From Ophiostoma sp. CBS 140.51 (taxonomy: Eukaryota > Ascomycota > Sordariomycetes > Ophiostomatales > Ophiostomataceae): a stretch of DNA of 64,000 nucleotides. Both the position numbers and the translations under genes were made by a program. The notes under the pieces were generated by a model that saw only the letters and a list, made by a program, of their open reading frames with translations, searched no databases and was not told where the DNA came from. Location: NCBI GenBank assembly GCA_029298735.1, contig JANSLP010000040.1, forward strand, positions 62,001 to 126,000, in the 5' to 3' direction. Positions 1 through 11,009 of the stretch are shown here, piece by piece. Positions within the stretch are counted from its first letter, which is position 1; each line of letters starts with the position of its first letter.

Positions 1-1291
1 TACCACCAACTTACCGACTGATACCTGTTTCTCTCTCAGAGAAACACTACTTCCTATTAATTTGTTTCCATCATTTTCCTTTTTGATATCTCTTTCCCGC
101 ACTTGCCTTTTACTTGTTTGTTTTTTGGGTTGACGACATAGAAAGTGACGGCTATTATTTATTTTTTCCTGTTTTTATTTTTTACGTATATATTATACCA
201 CAAACTCGCCAACAAACGGTGAGGAAGAAAGCACATCTTTTTATCAAAAGAAACTTTTACACACTTGACACACTTGAGATATGAAAAAAGAGAACGAGAC
301 ACAAGCTGCTTTAAGGTACTTGTAGTATTCTTGATAGCCTTGTACCTAACTCGGCCATCTTACCTATTTTCACTTCGCAGTCGCTCATTTGTCGCCATTT
401 TTCTGTATGCGCTATGTCCTTCTCCTTTTACCATGTCTCTGTGATTCTTGTGTTCTTCCCCACAACAGGAAAACCCAGCTGGCTCACCTTATTGTCAACA
501 TCTTAAAAAAAAAACACAAAAATAGAGGAAAAAAAGAAAACGAAACTAATGGATCAAAGAGAGCACCATATACCCAACCCCCCAGCTTTCTTTCACTTCA
601 CCAAAAAAGACCCTATGATGAGGAGGGAAGAAGCGTATTTTTGTACAGCCAGGATGGCGCATCTTTTCCATAGACTTTTTTTTCTTTTATTGTAATTTCT
701 TATTTATTTCTGGGGAAACTCTCGTCCATCGTTGCATATGTGCCATTTCTATTCCAATATAATAAGTACTTCTAGTAACGTCCTACATCCAAAGTTCTCC
801 TCAAGCTGGCCATGTTCTCAATCAACATATTTATCATTGCCGACAGGCGACTTCTTTTACCAATTTTTTACAAAAGAAGAGGAGCCAAGTAAGTGATGTA
901 TTTCTGTGTAAAATCAGGCATCTCTGGTATTTTCTTTTGCGATTTTCTCGAACTGCGTTCACTTATCATTCACTCACTTGGACTTTCACGATGTTTTGTG
1001 ACCAAAGTCTATGTGATGACTAATATTTGCCATCTGACCAAAGTAGACTAGTGCGTGTCCTCGAAACCCAACAAGGCCCACTCGCCCTCGCACGTTGGCA
1101 AAAATTACAGCCGTTTCGTTGATCTTATCGGCCATCCATTTTTTTCGCGCTCCATAATTGACTTTCGCATCGCATCGCATCGCATCACGACAAGACACGA
1201 CCCTCGACACACCGCGATAGCGCACACAGCGACAAGTCCACGTTAATGAGCAGTCATTATCGCTTGATATATCACCAACAGCGCCTCCCTG
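1..1291. other. Intergenic / 5' leader of the poly(A) polymerase gene
   Basis: No convincing gene. The stretch is A/T-rich with many T and A runs up to about 950, then becomes mixed near the next start codon. A 94-codon open frame at 389-673 (+) has Lys/Asn-rich low-complexity content, no recognisable domain and no neighbour support, so I treat it as chance. The last 250 bases probably hold the promoter and 5' UTR of the gene starting at 1292. Confidence 0.6.
1166..1185. repeat. CGCAT pentanucleotide microsatellite (4 copies)
   Basis: Four perfect tandem CGCAT units lie about 105 bases upstream of the start codon at 1292, probably in the promoter or 5' UTR. The sequence shows the repeat directly. 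Any regulatory meaning would be inference. Confidence 0.8.
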
Positions 1292-3873
1292 ATGTCCAAC
1301 TACTATCCTCCGCCGCCAGGCACAGGTGGCAGGCAGCATTCGTCGCTGCCGCCACGCCCGCAGCTCGACTTCCGCCCTCCCAACGGTCCCGGCGGTAACA
1401 ACGGTGGCGGCCGTGGTGGTGGCCGCGGTGGCCGCAACCGTCACGGACGCAACCGGGACAACAACAACGATCGCAGCAACGACCGTGGCAATGACCGCAA
1501 CAATGACCGTGGCCTGCCCTCCCGGCCACCGCCGGCACACCAGTTTGGAGGAGGAGGAGGAGGAGATGGCGGTCGCGGTGGCGACTTTACATTCCGTGCC
1601 GATAAGCCGGCCGGTGTTCAAGAAGCACAGAACCGCGGTGGAGACCGCTACACACCGCGAGATTCGTCAAGGAAAGACCAGGGCAGAGACCGTGGTGGAC
1701 GCGACTTCCGTGACCGCGACGGGGATCGCAGAGGAGGCCCTCCAGGTGGAGGTGGTGGACGGTCACAGCAATACGGTGGCGGCGGTGGCGGCCGCAGAGG
1801 CGGACGCGATACCTACAACCCCAACAACCGGCGATACGGCGGACGCGGCGGCGGGTACAACACTAACTTTGCTGACCTGCGCTTCCTGGCTGCCAACCGG
1901 CCCATCCTCAATCAGAGCGACGGCTCTGCCAACGGCGTTGTCCAAGATTTTGTCAAGGACAACAACGCAGGCACAACGTACCTCAACCTGGACGATCTTT
2001 CTGATAGTGATGAGGCAGAGATGGACATTTCGGGCGATGAGGACGACGACGACGTCAAGCGCGAGGACGGCACGTCGGCCCCGCCTAGGAAACGCGCTCG
2101 GATTGCTGCCAAGGACGGCGACGAGGTGCCCAAGTGGTCCAACCCAGACCCTTACACAGTCCTGCCGCCGACTGAAGCTGGCGTTGTTCGCAAAAAGGAC
2201 GTCGTGCAGCTGATCCGCAAGGCCCGTGTCCAGGGCGAGAAGGCGGCAGCTGCCACATCGGGTGACACGGAGGAGTTTATCTCGTGCGGCTTTGACAGCA
2301 GCAGCAGCGAAGAAGAAGGCGAGGCCGACGAAGTTATTGGGTCCTCTTCTACGGGCGGAAAACGTGGTGGCGCGAACGCCGACTCGAAGGGCAACAACAG
2401 TCTTCTTGACAGAATAGGAAGGAACGGCAAAATGGCAAAAGCGGTCGACGCGTCAGACTCTCCTACAAACAACAGCAGCCAAACGAACAACGCCAAATCT
2501 AACAACAACGTCGCACCACCACCTGACGCTCCCAAGGGCCCGCGTGCTGCTGCACAACAGAACAAGAACGGTAAAAACCCTGCACTGCCCACGCCCTCGT
2601 CGCTGTCGTCTGAGCTCAGCACCAACCGCAAGCGCACCCACGACGACCAGCTTAAGCCGCTTTTGTTGCCGGACCATGCCATCCTGAAGAAGGCGACCAA
2701 GATGCCTGTCGGTGGCTACATCCTGCCCATGTGGCAGGTCAAGGCCCGCGAACCGCCCTGCCCCTGGCTGCACGACGACCACGCTGCCGACACCAGCCAT
2801 ATGGGCGTGTGGCTGCACAAGGAGATTGTCAACTTTTACGAATTTATCAGCCCGCGCAGCTTTGAACAGACCCTCCGCCAGTCGCTGCTGGACGACCTAG
2901 ACGCCATGGTGCGCAAGCGCTTCCCTAACGGCCGCATCCACTGCTTCGGTAGCTTCATGTCCGGCCTCTACCTGCCCACGGGCGACATGGATATTGTCAT
3001 GTGCTCGACCCAGTTCCTCAGCAACCGCGCGCCCGTCTTTAGCAAGAAGAACCATCTCTTCAAGTTTGGCGCGTTCCTCTGCAGCAGCAACATGGCCGAG
3101 CGCGAGCATCTCGAGCACATTACTAAGGCCAAGGTGCCGCTGGTCAAGTACATTGACCTTAAGACGGGCCTCAAAGTTGACGTGTCTTTTGAAAACATGA
3201 ACGGCGTCATCGCAAACAAGACGTTCCTCAAGTGGAAGGAGCAGTTCCCCGAGATGCCCATTTTGGTCACCATGATCAAGCAGTTTTTGACAATGCGCGG
3301 GCTCAACGAGCCTGTTAACGGCGGCATCGGCGGCTTTTCCGTCATCTGTCTGGTCGTCAGCATGCTCCAGCTGATGCCGCCCCTGCAGACCAAGGATATG
3401 GAGGGCCAGAACCACCTGGGCGATCTGCTGATGCACTTCTTCGACCTCTACGGCAACAAGTTCAACTACGAGCAGACTGCCATCTCCATGAATCCTCCTG
3501 GCTACGTTGCGAAGGTAGACTTTCATCAGTCCAACATGTTCCCTGTATGCACCTGCTAACCCTCCCCCAGGCTAAGGTCCGTCACTTTGTGTACAAGAAC
3601 CCCGACCGCTTGTCCATCATCGATCCCAACAACCCGGAAAATGACATCTCAGGCGGCTCCAAAAATACGTCCGCCATCATGCGTGCCTTTTCCGAGGCGT
3701 TTGAGTCGCTGCAGAGGCGCATGATGGACCTAGCCAAGCTGCCTGCCGACGCCCGTGCCGGCCAGAGCATTTTGAGTGTCGTGCTCGAAGGCGACTACTC
3801 GACCTACCGTTCGCAGCGCCAGTACCTCCGCGATCTCTACGTCCGCCAGTACAACCGCGAACCGACCGATTAG
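1292..3873 (+). CDS. TRF4: Non-canonical poly(A) polymerase of the Trf4/Cid14 family (TRAMP complex)
   Basis: Predicted join(1292..3514, 3571..3873), 841 aa. The 56-nt intron has donor GTAGAC, branch CTGCTAAC and acceptor CCCAG, and it joins ...GYVAK to AKVRHF... in phase 0. Reading on without splicing stops at 3559. In the family this nuclear enzyme adds short A-tails to aberrant RNAs and hands them to the exosome with a zinc-knuckle partner and the Mtr4 helicase. Residues 1-190 are Gly/Arg/Asn/Asp-rich with RGG-type repeats. An acidic stretch (DEDDDD) follows near 250. The nucleotidyltransferase core has GSF, then GDMD with Asp565 and Asp567, and a third acidic residue Asp630 in KVDVSF. The PAP-associated region (LLMHFFDLYGN...) leads into NPPGY and, after the intron, RLSIIDPNNPENDISGGS, a hallmark of Trf4/Cid14 proteins. 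Length and order fit the family. The RGG-rich N-terminus is longer than in yeast and may bind RNA or be arginine-methylated (inference). Confidence 0.93.
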
Positions 3874-5195
3874 GCGTGACATGTTTCGATATCCGTTTCT
3901 TTCCTTGTCATGTAGGCTCCTTTCTGCCATTGACTGGCGTTCAGGGGGATGCATTTTTCACCGGTTTCTCGGAACCACAATCGATGTGGTCACCGTCATT
4001 TGCGTGTCTGGCGTTCCGGATTCTTGCCATTTGTTTGTTTTGATTTGTTTTCGATGAGATGATAGGATGATATGGAGGTGATGGAGGAGAACTACAGGGA
4101 GACGTGAGACGGGTGTTGATGGATCATTCATTGCATGACGATACCCTTTGCATGACCTGAGGTTGATTTTATTTCACTGCACTTTCATTTCCTGCGGCCT
4201 GTTCACTTTACATCCTCGATTTTCATCATCTTTTTTGTTTGGACCGCCTTTCTTTACAGGCAACCCGACGGAGAGGCTCCTTGTTATTTAACTCGCTTTC
4301 CACAGAAGAGGACAGCGTTCGACGTGCGCGCGGCACCTACTCTTTTCCCACCCACGAAAACAAGGAGGACGACACACCCGACACTGTCCTCGACCCGAAA
4401 CAATGTTCGGCACTCGGCCAAGGAACAAAAAATCAATTTCCTTTTTTGTTCTTTGTCTTGTTCCTGTCTCTTTCCTTGAAACCCCTCCCCTCTGCTGTCA
4501 CTGACAAACTAGGATGACAAACGTGATTCGGACGGTTATGTGGTTGGTACTTCTTTTATTTGTTACCGGAACATTTGCTAACAAACACTAAGGCTCATCA
4601 ACACTATGCTTCAACGTCTAAAGACAAGCAAAACATACATTTTTAACGTGGTTTCGGGTCTCTGCTTTTTCTAGTGTCTCAATTTCATTGCTTCACTGGG
4701 AACGCATAGAACTGTCACCATCTCTTCTCACTGCACGTCTGGACCTTGCTTTGTCTGGCTGCGGGGAGTCGAGGTGCATCCAGCCATGCCATCACCGTTA
4801 AATAAGTGGCTGCAGTGATTGCGCACTCTTTTCTGCTCTCTTCTTCTTCTCCTCTTCTGCAGCAGGCAAGACAGATGGTCATTTACGCACTCCAGCAAAC
4901 GAGTGGGCGAAAATGGCGTAGAACACAAGACAAAGAGAAGACAGGGGAGGTAGGATGGAAAGGCGGCTATTTATCCATGATTACAATCAAGGCTTCCGCC
5001 ATAAACATATCAACAACATGTCTTTCGGAGAAATATGATATCACATCGAGACCAGTAGTGGCGAGGGAAGAATTCAGATTATGTGGCCCAGAAAGAAGGT
5101 GAAAACACCGGAATTTGTATATGGTTTTTGTGTTATGATACAGGTGGTGGCATCCGGCGATTGTTGGTCTATTCGACCAGAAGCAGTCATTTTTT
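3874..5195. other. Intergenic, 3' flank of the poly(A) polymerase gene
   Basis: About 1.3 kb without a recognisable gene. It should include the 3' UTR of the upstream gene. Short open frames at 4239-4517 (+), 4806-5102 (+) and 4967-5221 (-) have no domain, signal peptide or conserved motif that I recognise. Confidence 0.6.
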
Positions 5196-5841
5196 TCAAC
5201 ACTGCTGCACAACCGACACATACTTCAATTCCGCTGTGTACGTCGAGTAATCGGTCGATGGAACGTACACATCAGATTCACGATTGTCGCCCTCGCCAAA
5301 AAGGTGTTGGTACCATATTGCCACGAGGTTCCGGACCTCGAGGAACTGAACAATGTATCTAACCCGCCAATGGTGCACGACAGTGTGCCGGGATCGCTTT
5401 GCGCCAAGAAGTATTGGACGGAGACGGCATAAGTCTGGCCGACGACCAAACCGTTAATATCTTGGGCCACGCTCGAGCTGAGTTCAGAATTGGCCATCAG
5501 ATCGGCAGAGTCCGTGCCGTCATAGGAGCAGTAATAGGGAATCACTATGCCGGCTGTGGTCCAGCCGTCGGTGTCATCGCTGTCAAAGCCGGGATGGCCA
5601 ACAAAATTAATCGAAACGCAGACCGATGGCGAGGGGCAGGCAGATGGGATCCAGGAGGACGGCGATGATGGGACGATAGACGATGGAGATGGAGATGAGG
5701 ATGGAACTGGTGACGACGATGGGAGAATCGACGATGAGGAGGGCAGTACAACCGACGTCGAGCTGCTTTTGGGTCGACAGGCCGACGCAGCCGTTTAGCC
5801 CATGAAAAGATGGCCAGAAGACCAACCGATGGAACCTTCAT
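5196..5841 (-). pseudogene. Frameshifted copy of the Ser-rich secreted CBM-like family
   Basis: Three pieces on the minus strand in different frames line up with the intact paralogue at 9429-10265. Frame one starts at 5841 with a signal-peptide-like MKVPSVGLLAIFSWA. After about 15 codons homology moves to another frame: SACRPKSSSTSVV matches SACRPRSSSSS of the intact gene, then a Ser/Pro tract, then a beta-sandwich region with INGLVVGQTYAVSVQY and GTLSCTIGG (compare IHGLVVGVPYRVWVNYY and GTLSCSMG). Near 5265-5280 homology moves again into a frame ending VSVVQQC at 5196 (compare the intact end YVARRCN). No splice signals bridge either break. So there are two frameshifts, one in the signal peptide junction and one about 25 codons from the end. 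If both were assembly errors this would be a third intact family member. The second break is otherwise hard to reconcile with a functional protein. Confidence 0.75.
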
Positions 5842-6810
5842 TGTGTTTGTTGTGTGTTTGTAAATGTAGGTGTCGAATTTGACAGTGAATCAAAAGGCGT
5901 CAGTTGAAAAATGCCAGGAGAAAACAAAATATGGGATTTGAGATAGAAAAATAGCAAAGAAGATTCCTTTTATTTACACGCTATGGACATTTTATGCCCT
6001 TTCTGGGAATATATTTTTGGTATGATGTTGGTTTTGTATCGAGGTCGGCAATATCGGCCTGGACCATTCATGACCTGCTCGAGGTTTGCCATAGCATTGG
6101 ACATACTATTGAGGCTTTACGGGACATTCTAGGAACGTCTGGTCTTGGTTGGAGACATAAATCCTTCGGCGGGCGTTTTTCTAGGACGGACGGTGCCCAA
6201 TTAGAGTTGGCCATTGTTTGGAATTGCATGGATTATATGCGAGTTGATGTCCGTGACCGAATTTGATTGACTGTCAGTATGGATGAAGTACAGGAGGTTC
6301 TGTCTCGATATCCGCGAGGGCAAAAGAAAAACAACAAAAAGATGGCAGAAGGAGAAAATCTATGCAGCATACCACTATGAAAGAACGGCAAGCAAATGCA
6401 ATAGTTCCAGGTTCCTATGTGGCTGCCCCGGGTGCCTCTTCAGCCCTGTCTCCGATCTCCATTTCCCAGAATAGAAATATTTTGATGTCAATACTAGATT
6501 AGTTGCGGGTTCCGGACCGACACGCATCAATTACTGAGATCTGGACCTCGACCTTAGAGACGCAACGAAACATGCCGTAGTGGCAGCAAATGACTTCGCC
6601 ACAAATGGAGAATAGGAAGGGAGGGTGATAACGGACAAAATGTACAGGAATGTGAACGGGCGTAAGCGGATATGCCTGAGGACTTTTTATATTCCACATT
6701 GAATAAGCTTAATGTCAAGTCAACTTTAAATGTGACACAAATAACGTGTTAGATGTCAAAACCGTTGGACTACCACCATTGTCCTTAACAGGCCTTTATT
6801 TCACGTTACT
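5842..6810. other. Intergenic between broken family copies; possible further remnant
   Basis: No intact gene. A 90-codon open frame at 5994-6266 (+) has no recognised domain. On the minus strand around 6499-6700, short frames end in KVEVQISVIDACRSG, which faintly resembles the last beta-strand and Cys of the neighbouring secreted family, with frame breaks. This could be another decayed copy, but the match is too weak to call. Confidence 0.35.
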
Positions 6811-7105
6811 CTAAGGCTGAAAGACGATACCCATTGGTTTTCTGGCACGGCACTGATTGCTACCGGTCGATGGGGATATTAATGGTGGAGATGCTGATGA
6901 TAGTGAGGAAGAAACGGATGGAACAGGTGAAGTTGACGGCATCGGCGATGCGAATGATGACAGACGAAGCAGTCAGCATGGATTACATGGGCGACGTTGA
7001 TAAGACAGATGGCGCCAACGAGAAAACTGATGGCGGACACACCGCCAAAAGCTTCACAAAGTCCAAAATTGTTCAAGTTGATCTTGACACTATTGTCGTC
7101 ACATT
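6811..7105 (-). pseudogene. Partial duplicate of the C-terminal tail of the gene at 7195-8203
   Basis: Minus-strand translation gives LDFVKLLAVCPPS followed by a Ser/Pro tract, an in-frame TAA at 6983-6985, a frame change, more Ser/Pro, then GSNQCRARKPMGIVFQP and a stop at 6811-6813. The intact gene next door has FDNFKLMRNVTECPP, a Ser tract, then GSPCRVRKPAGALPRK and its stop. The order of three matched landmarks (the FxxxKL strand, the CPP junction, and the CRxRKPxG end) supports homology. Only the last third of the protein is present because the next gene begins to the right, so this is a partial tandem duplicate that then lost its frame. Confidence 0.65.
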
Positions 7106-7194
7106 ATGGTCAACTTGCGATGAGTATTATTTACATTATTTGTTGTAGGTACAGAGAAAGATAAAGAAAGTATTTATAAGCCTAGCAACACAAA

Positions 7195-8203
7195 TCACTT
7201 CCGAGGGAGAGCGCCCGCTGGCTTCCTTACACGGCAGGGGCTGCCAACGTTGGACGGCGTGGGTGAGTTTGAAGAAGAGGCAGAGGATGAAATTGAGGAG
7301 GATATCGAGGATGAAGCAGTGGAAGACACAGAAGAGGGGACGGGTGACGATGACAGCGATGTGGATGGAGAATGAAAGGACGAGGCGGATGTCGATGCCG
7401 AAGAGGATACTGAAGGAGACACTGAAGGGGGGCCCGACGATGAAGCAGACAATGAAGCAGACGACGAAGCAGACGACGAAGCAGACGACGAGGCTGAGGA
7501 TGACACTGATGACGAGGACGGTTCTGGTTCTGGCGGGCACTCGGTGACATTCCGCATCAACTTGAAATTGTCAAACGTGAAGATGGCGCGACTTTCCTGA
7601 CAAAAAAATGCAATAAAAATCTCTACCGACGCCGGGGCAGGGTCGGTGTACAGAATCGTAACGAACCTCTGCATGTTATCGAGCTCTATATTATTGCTTC
7701 CCTGGGGCGGCAAGTTGATGGTTGCCTGGAGGCCTGCAAAGGTACCGGCACGGATCGATATCCAGCAGTACATGATATCGTCTGAGGCGCCGGGCTTATA
7801 GTTGACACCGTAGTCAAAAGACATTGTGTATGTACCCGGTGGGAGATGGGTAATGGACTGGGACATACTCCCATACGATGTAGGGGCATCGATTCTGCTG
7901 TGAAAGGGGGGACGCATTAGCAAAGGATGCTCGTATTATTTTCTTCATGGACCCCATAGCCATTACTCACTAAACATATGACCCATCCGTAGCAGCCGAG
8001 TGGACCACAACGTGGCCACTGTTGGCAGTGATGCCATTGCCAAAGGTCCAACCGTTAAGGTTGCCTGTTTCAAAGGACGGGTTGACAAACCCGTTTTCGA
8101 GCGTAGTGGTGCACTGATCTGAAGCGGCAGAAATGGGAGTGGTGACGAGAGCCTGGACTAGAAGGCCAACTACAAGGCCAGGTCGGAAGCGTCTGGCATG
8201 CAT
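7195..8203 (-). CDS. Secreted Ser-rich protein with N-terminal CBM-like beta-sandwich domain
   Basis: Predicted complement(join(7195..7897, 7971..8203)), 311 aa. The 73-nt intron has donor GTGAGT, branch TGCTAAT and acceptor CACAG, joining ...GSYV(Y) to RIDAPTSYGS in phase 2. I chose ATG 8203 because it opens directly into a signal peptide (MHARRFRPGLVVGLLVQALV...SAA); an ATG-like start further up at 8275 would add a non-hydrophobic leader. After the signal peptide comes NGFVNPSFETGNLNGW, a typical opening of galactose-binding-like/CBM4-9-type folds, then beta-strand-rich sequence to about residue 205 (FDNFKL...CPPEPEP). The last 100 residues are almost all Ser/Ala/Pro/Val and end in CRVRKPAG. 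No catalytic residues are evident. The likely role is a wall- or surface-associated protein, perhaps binding glycan through the sandwich, with an O-mannosylated tail (inference). There is no GPI signal: the C-terminus is basic. Confidence 0.72.
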
Positions 8204-9428
8204 TGTGATGGCGTCGATTGGAGATGGCTGCGTTGAGTCTGGGGTATGATGGGCTAAGTCAAAAGATGAAGACAAGAGGGAAAACAGGAAATCACAAAGT
8301 ATAAAATAGATGAAACGAATCCGTGGAGAAGGGTAATCCTATACTTAAATGTGGAAATGTACTTTTACAAGACAAAAGGCAGATACATCGATGCCAAGCA
8401 AAATCGTCGCGAATTTGAAGCTATTTCTAGCTGCCAAGGTCTTGTCCTCATAGTGTGCTCCGAAACATCTCAATAGATCCAATGCCAATGCCATGATTTA
8501 GACTACAACAGGAAAGAAGCGCAGTGGCTGAAGAAATCCAGTCAAGCCCAGTCGTGAAAATATGCTTTCTGGGTGCAGGCAACAAGAAAGCGTCACTGTA
8601 GCGCAGGGCGGTTTGCTTGGTGCGCAATATTTCTCTCCATCGATTAATGCTCGTTGAGTCCATTTTGGGAAATAACCGAATAAACACAAGAAATCCTCAG
8701 GATTTTGGCTTATAGCACCTGAAGCGACCACCTGAATCGACAGTGTAGGATTTTGAGTTGCTCGCAGAAGAATGTTTGCTATCACGGCATTTTTATCGCT
8801 CCAACGAAAACACCTATTGAACTTGCATGCAGAAAACGGAGCTCAGAATAGACACACCTCGAAAGACAATCTTGGTACACCACTGTAGACGATATTTTAG
8901 GTTGTGACTGGAAGCCTGATATTCTCCTGACAGGCGCATATGATGGCCGCGATTCACCTTTCTTGTAGGACTTCTTCTTTATTAGTAAGGTATGAAGCAG
9001 TATATCTATAGAACTTTCTTGCGCCATTTCACCATTTGTCTTGCCTCACTGCCGCTTGATCCCTTTTAAATACGTTATCAGGTCACGACGTGTTATTTCT
9101 ATACTCAATATTTTCACGACAAACATGAGTCTGTTTTTTTTTTTCGAATTTTCGTGTATTCAGACCTCACTACAATAACTTTTTCTTACTTATTCGGAAC
9201 TAGCTGTACCTGTGCCGTACAGAGTCAGACGGACACATACGCAAACAAGAGAAAATTGCATAGGTTCAATAAGAAAAAAAGAAATAGTCATGTCTACAGT
9301 AAAATTGGTGCCTTCTGAAGCGTTTTCTTTATAGATATCTTCTCCGCTAGCCCATTCTCTCATTCTCTCTCTCGACCTCTCTATCTGTCTATCTCTCTAT
9401 CTCTATCTCTCACTTTTCCACCACCACC
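8204..9428. other. Intergenic within the secreted-family cluster
   Basis: About 1.2 kb. Minus-strand open frames at 8498-8785 and 8782-9027 overlap slightly but do not resemble the neighbouring family, carry no signal peptide, and have no domain I recognise. They may be part of a decayed gene. A/T-rich sequence with T- and A-runs lies at 9125-9300. Confidence 0.5.
9353..9414. repeat. CT/CTAT-rich simple repeat
   Basis: A run of imperfect CTCT and CTAT units directly before the 3' end of the minus-strand gene that ends at 9429. It lies in that gene's 3' flank. Confidence 0.8.
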
Positions 9429-10265
9429 TCAATTACACCTACGGGCAACATACATGCTCGAAACCTGTATCGTGTATCCCATGTTGTTGGTCGTGGCCCA
9501 CTGGCAAGTCAATGTTTCGGTAGTGGCCGACGGCACATACGAATTATTGGAATTCATTACCCAGTAAGGGAAAGACCCCACGCTCGATGTAACCGTTTGG
9601 GTGCCCATGCTGCATGAGAGAGTGCCAAAGTTGCCGGTGGTCTGGTAATAGTTAACCCAAACTCGGTACGGCACGCCAACAACGAGGCCGTGAATTTCCT
9701 GACTGAAGCTGGGTGTTCCCTGAGTCGAAGATCCAGTCATTTCGATACAGTCCCGCCCACTATAGCAGCCAGTATGGGCGTAGGTGAGGCCTGTTGAGGT
9801 CCACCCACCGCCTACAAAGTTGGGGCTGATCAAAAGATTGTCTTGAGTACAGGGCGGTGGCGATGGGATCGACGATGGCACGACAGAGGACGGCGAGGCC
9901 ACAATTGACAAAGAAGACGATGGGGCGGGAGAAGATAACGACGGGAGTGGCGAAGAAGAGGATGATGGGACTGGGGACGATGATGACGAGATCTGTGAAG
10001 AAGACGAGGGGCTAATCGAAGACGACGAGGGTGGAAGAGAAGACAAAGTCGAGGACGAAGAAATCACCAGCAAAGAAGATGACGAAGAGATGGCAGATGA
10101 AGACGGCGAGGATGACGGTAAAGACGATGGCGAGAAGACCGACGAAGATGACGATGACGGCACGACAAATAGAGAGCTGCTCGAGCTTCTGGGTCTACAA
10201 GCAGAGGCTGAAGCGTTGCCTGCGAGGAGTATCGTGGTCAGGAGGCAAGCCGAGTGTAGCTTCAT
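9429..10265 (-). CDS. Secreted Ser-rich protein with C-terminal CBM-like beta-sandwich domain
   Basis: A single uninterrupted frame of 278 aa. MKLHSACLLTTILLAGNASA is a signal peptide. The mature protein begins ACRPRSSSSS and runs through about 100 residues of Ser/Pro (residues 25-135), then PPPCTQDNLL and a beta-rich domain to the end: a Trp/Gly strand (GGGWTSTGL), Cys-containing loop, EIHGLVVGVPYRVWVNYY, GTLSCSMG, TLTCQWATT and the terminal YVARRCN. The last part is typical of galactose-binding-like folds in fungal secreted proteins, though I cannot assign a CBM family number. The Ser tract is encoded by near-repetitive TCN codons, which explains spurious acidic frames on the opposite strand. 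Domain order is the reverse of the relative at 7195-8203. A possible role is a surface or extracellular adhesin-like or glycan-binding protein (inference). Confidence 0.75.
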   Translation of the reverse strand: MKLHSACLLTTILLAGNASASACRPRSSSSSLFVVPSSSSSSVFSPSSLPSSSPSSSAISSSSSLLVISSSSTLSSLPPSSSSISPSSSSQISSSSSPVPSSSSSPLPSLSSPAPSSSLSIVASPSSVVPSSIPSPPPCTQDNLLISPNFVGGGWTSTGLTYAHTGCYSGRDCIEMTGSSTQGTPSFSQEIHGLVVGVPYRVWVNYYQTTGNFGTLSCSMGTQTVTSSVGSFPYWVMNSNNSYVPSATTETLTCQWATTNNMGYTIQVSSMYVARRCN

Positions 10266-11009
10266 GGTGAATTATTTGAATGAAATAAATAAATGAATGA
10301 ATATAAATGACGACGTAGTCCCACGTCCGCAGTGAGTGTTAATGGGAAAGGTAAAAGCGATGGAAGTGGAAAGCAAGTGATAAAATACTCTTCTTTATTT
10401 ATGGATGTTGCATTAGTTTTTCTATGGATCAGCCAAGAATCGTTCATATCTTCTTGGAGAATATTGATGGAATATCGAGGCCGGCAGAACTTGGCATTGT
10501 CAGTCAATCTCCGATATTGTGGCAATTTAAGGCGAAATTTATATGCTGTTCATGGGTTCACTGGTATCTCAATGTAAGTAGCGAAATCCTCTGACAGTAG
10601 TGCGTGAGGCTGAACAAGATCAAGTTAAGCATATATCTTGGCGGGGCAGTTGTCGTACTGTTGGAGGTTAACTATCACAACCTACCAATAATTGTGACGT
10701 AAAACGCCAAGGGAAAAAATTAACGTTCTGTGGCTGCGAAAAGGAAAGAAACACACCATATTTTGGACAGTTTAACGGGCCGTCTTGTAAAGGAAACAAA
10801 AGAAGGGTACGCCAACTGGGCATGTCCCGAGACTACAAGTTGCCATCCTCATCGTCTCCATAATATGACACCATGACACACAGACTGCATATTTGAAAAG
10901 AATGCAAGAATCGTATTGACTCTCTTAAGAAACAGCAGTAATTGGGTACACAAATTCAAAAATAATATCCAATTTCCTTGACAGGAGCCAACTCTTAGTT
11001 GATACACGG
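10266..11009. other. Intergenic within the secreted-family cluster
   Basis: No gene recognised. The sequence is A/T-rich, with an 81-codon frame at 10332-10577 (+) that has no known motif. It should contain the promoter of the minus-strand gene starting at 10265 and the 3' flank of the broken copy at 11010. Confidence 0.6.

Noticed and set aside
3545..3570. A 26-nt intron (GTATGC to CCCAG) in the poly(A) polymerase gene
   Set aside because: Too short for fungal splicing. The donor GTAGAC at 3515 shares the same branch and acceptor, gives a normal 56-nt intron in the same phase and restores the family sequence.
8448..9027. Minus-strand frames as another member of the secreted family
   Set aside because: No signal peptide, Ser tract or sandwich landmarks could be matched.
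10031..10296. Acidic/Lys-rich plus-strand open frames opposite the Ser-rich gene
   Set aside because: They are the antisense reading of TCN serine codons (GAC/GAA/GAT repeats), a shadow of the real gene.
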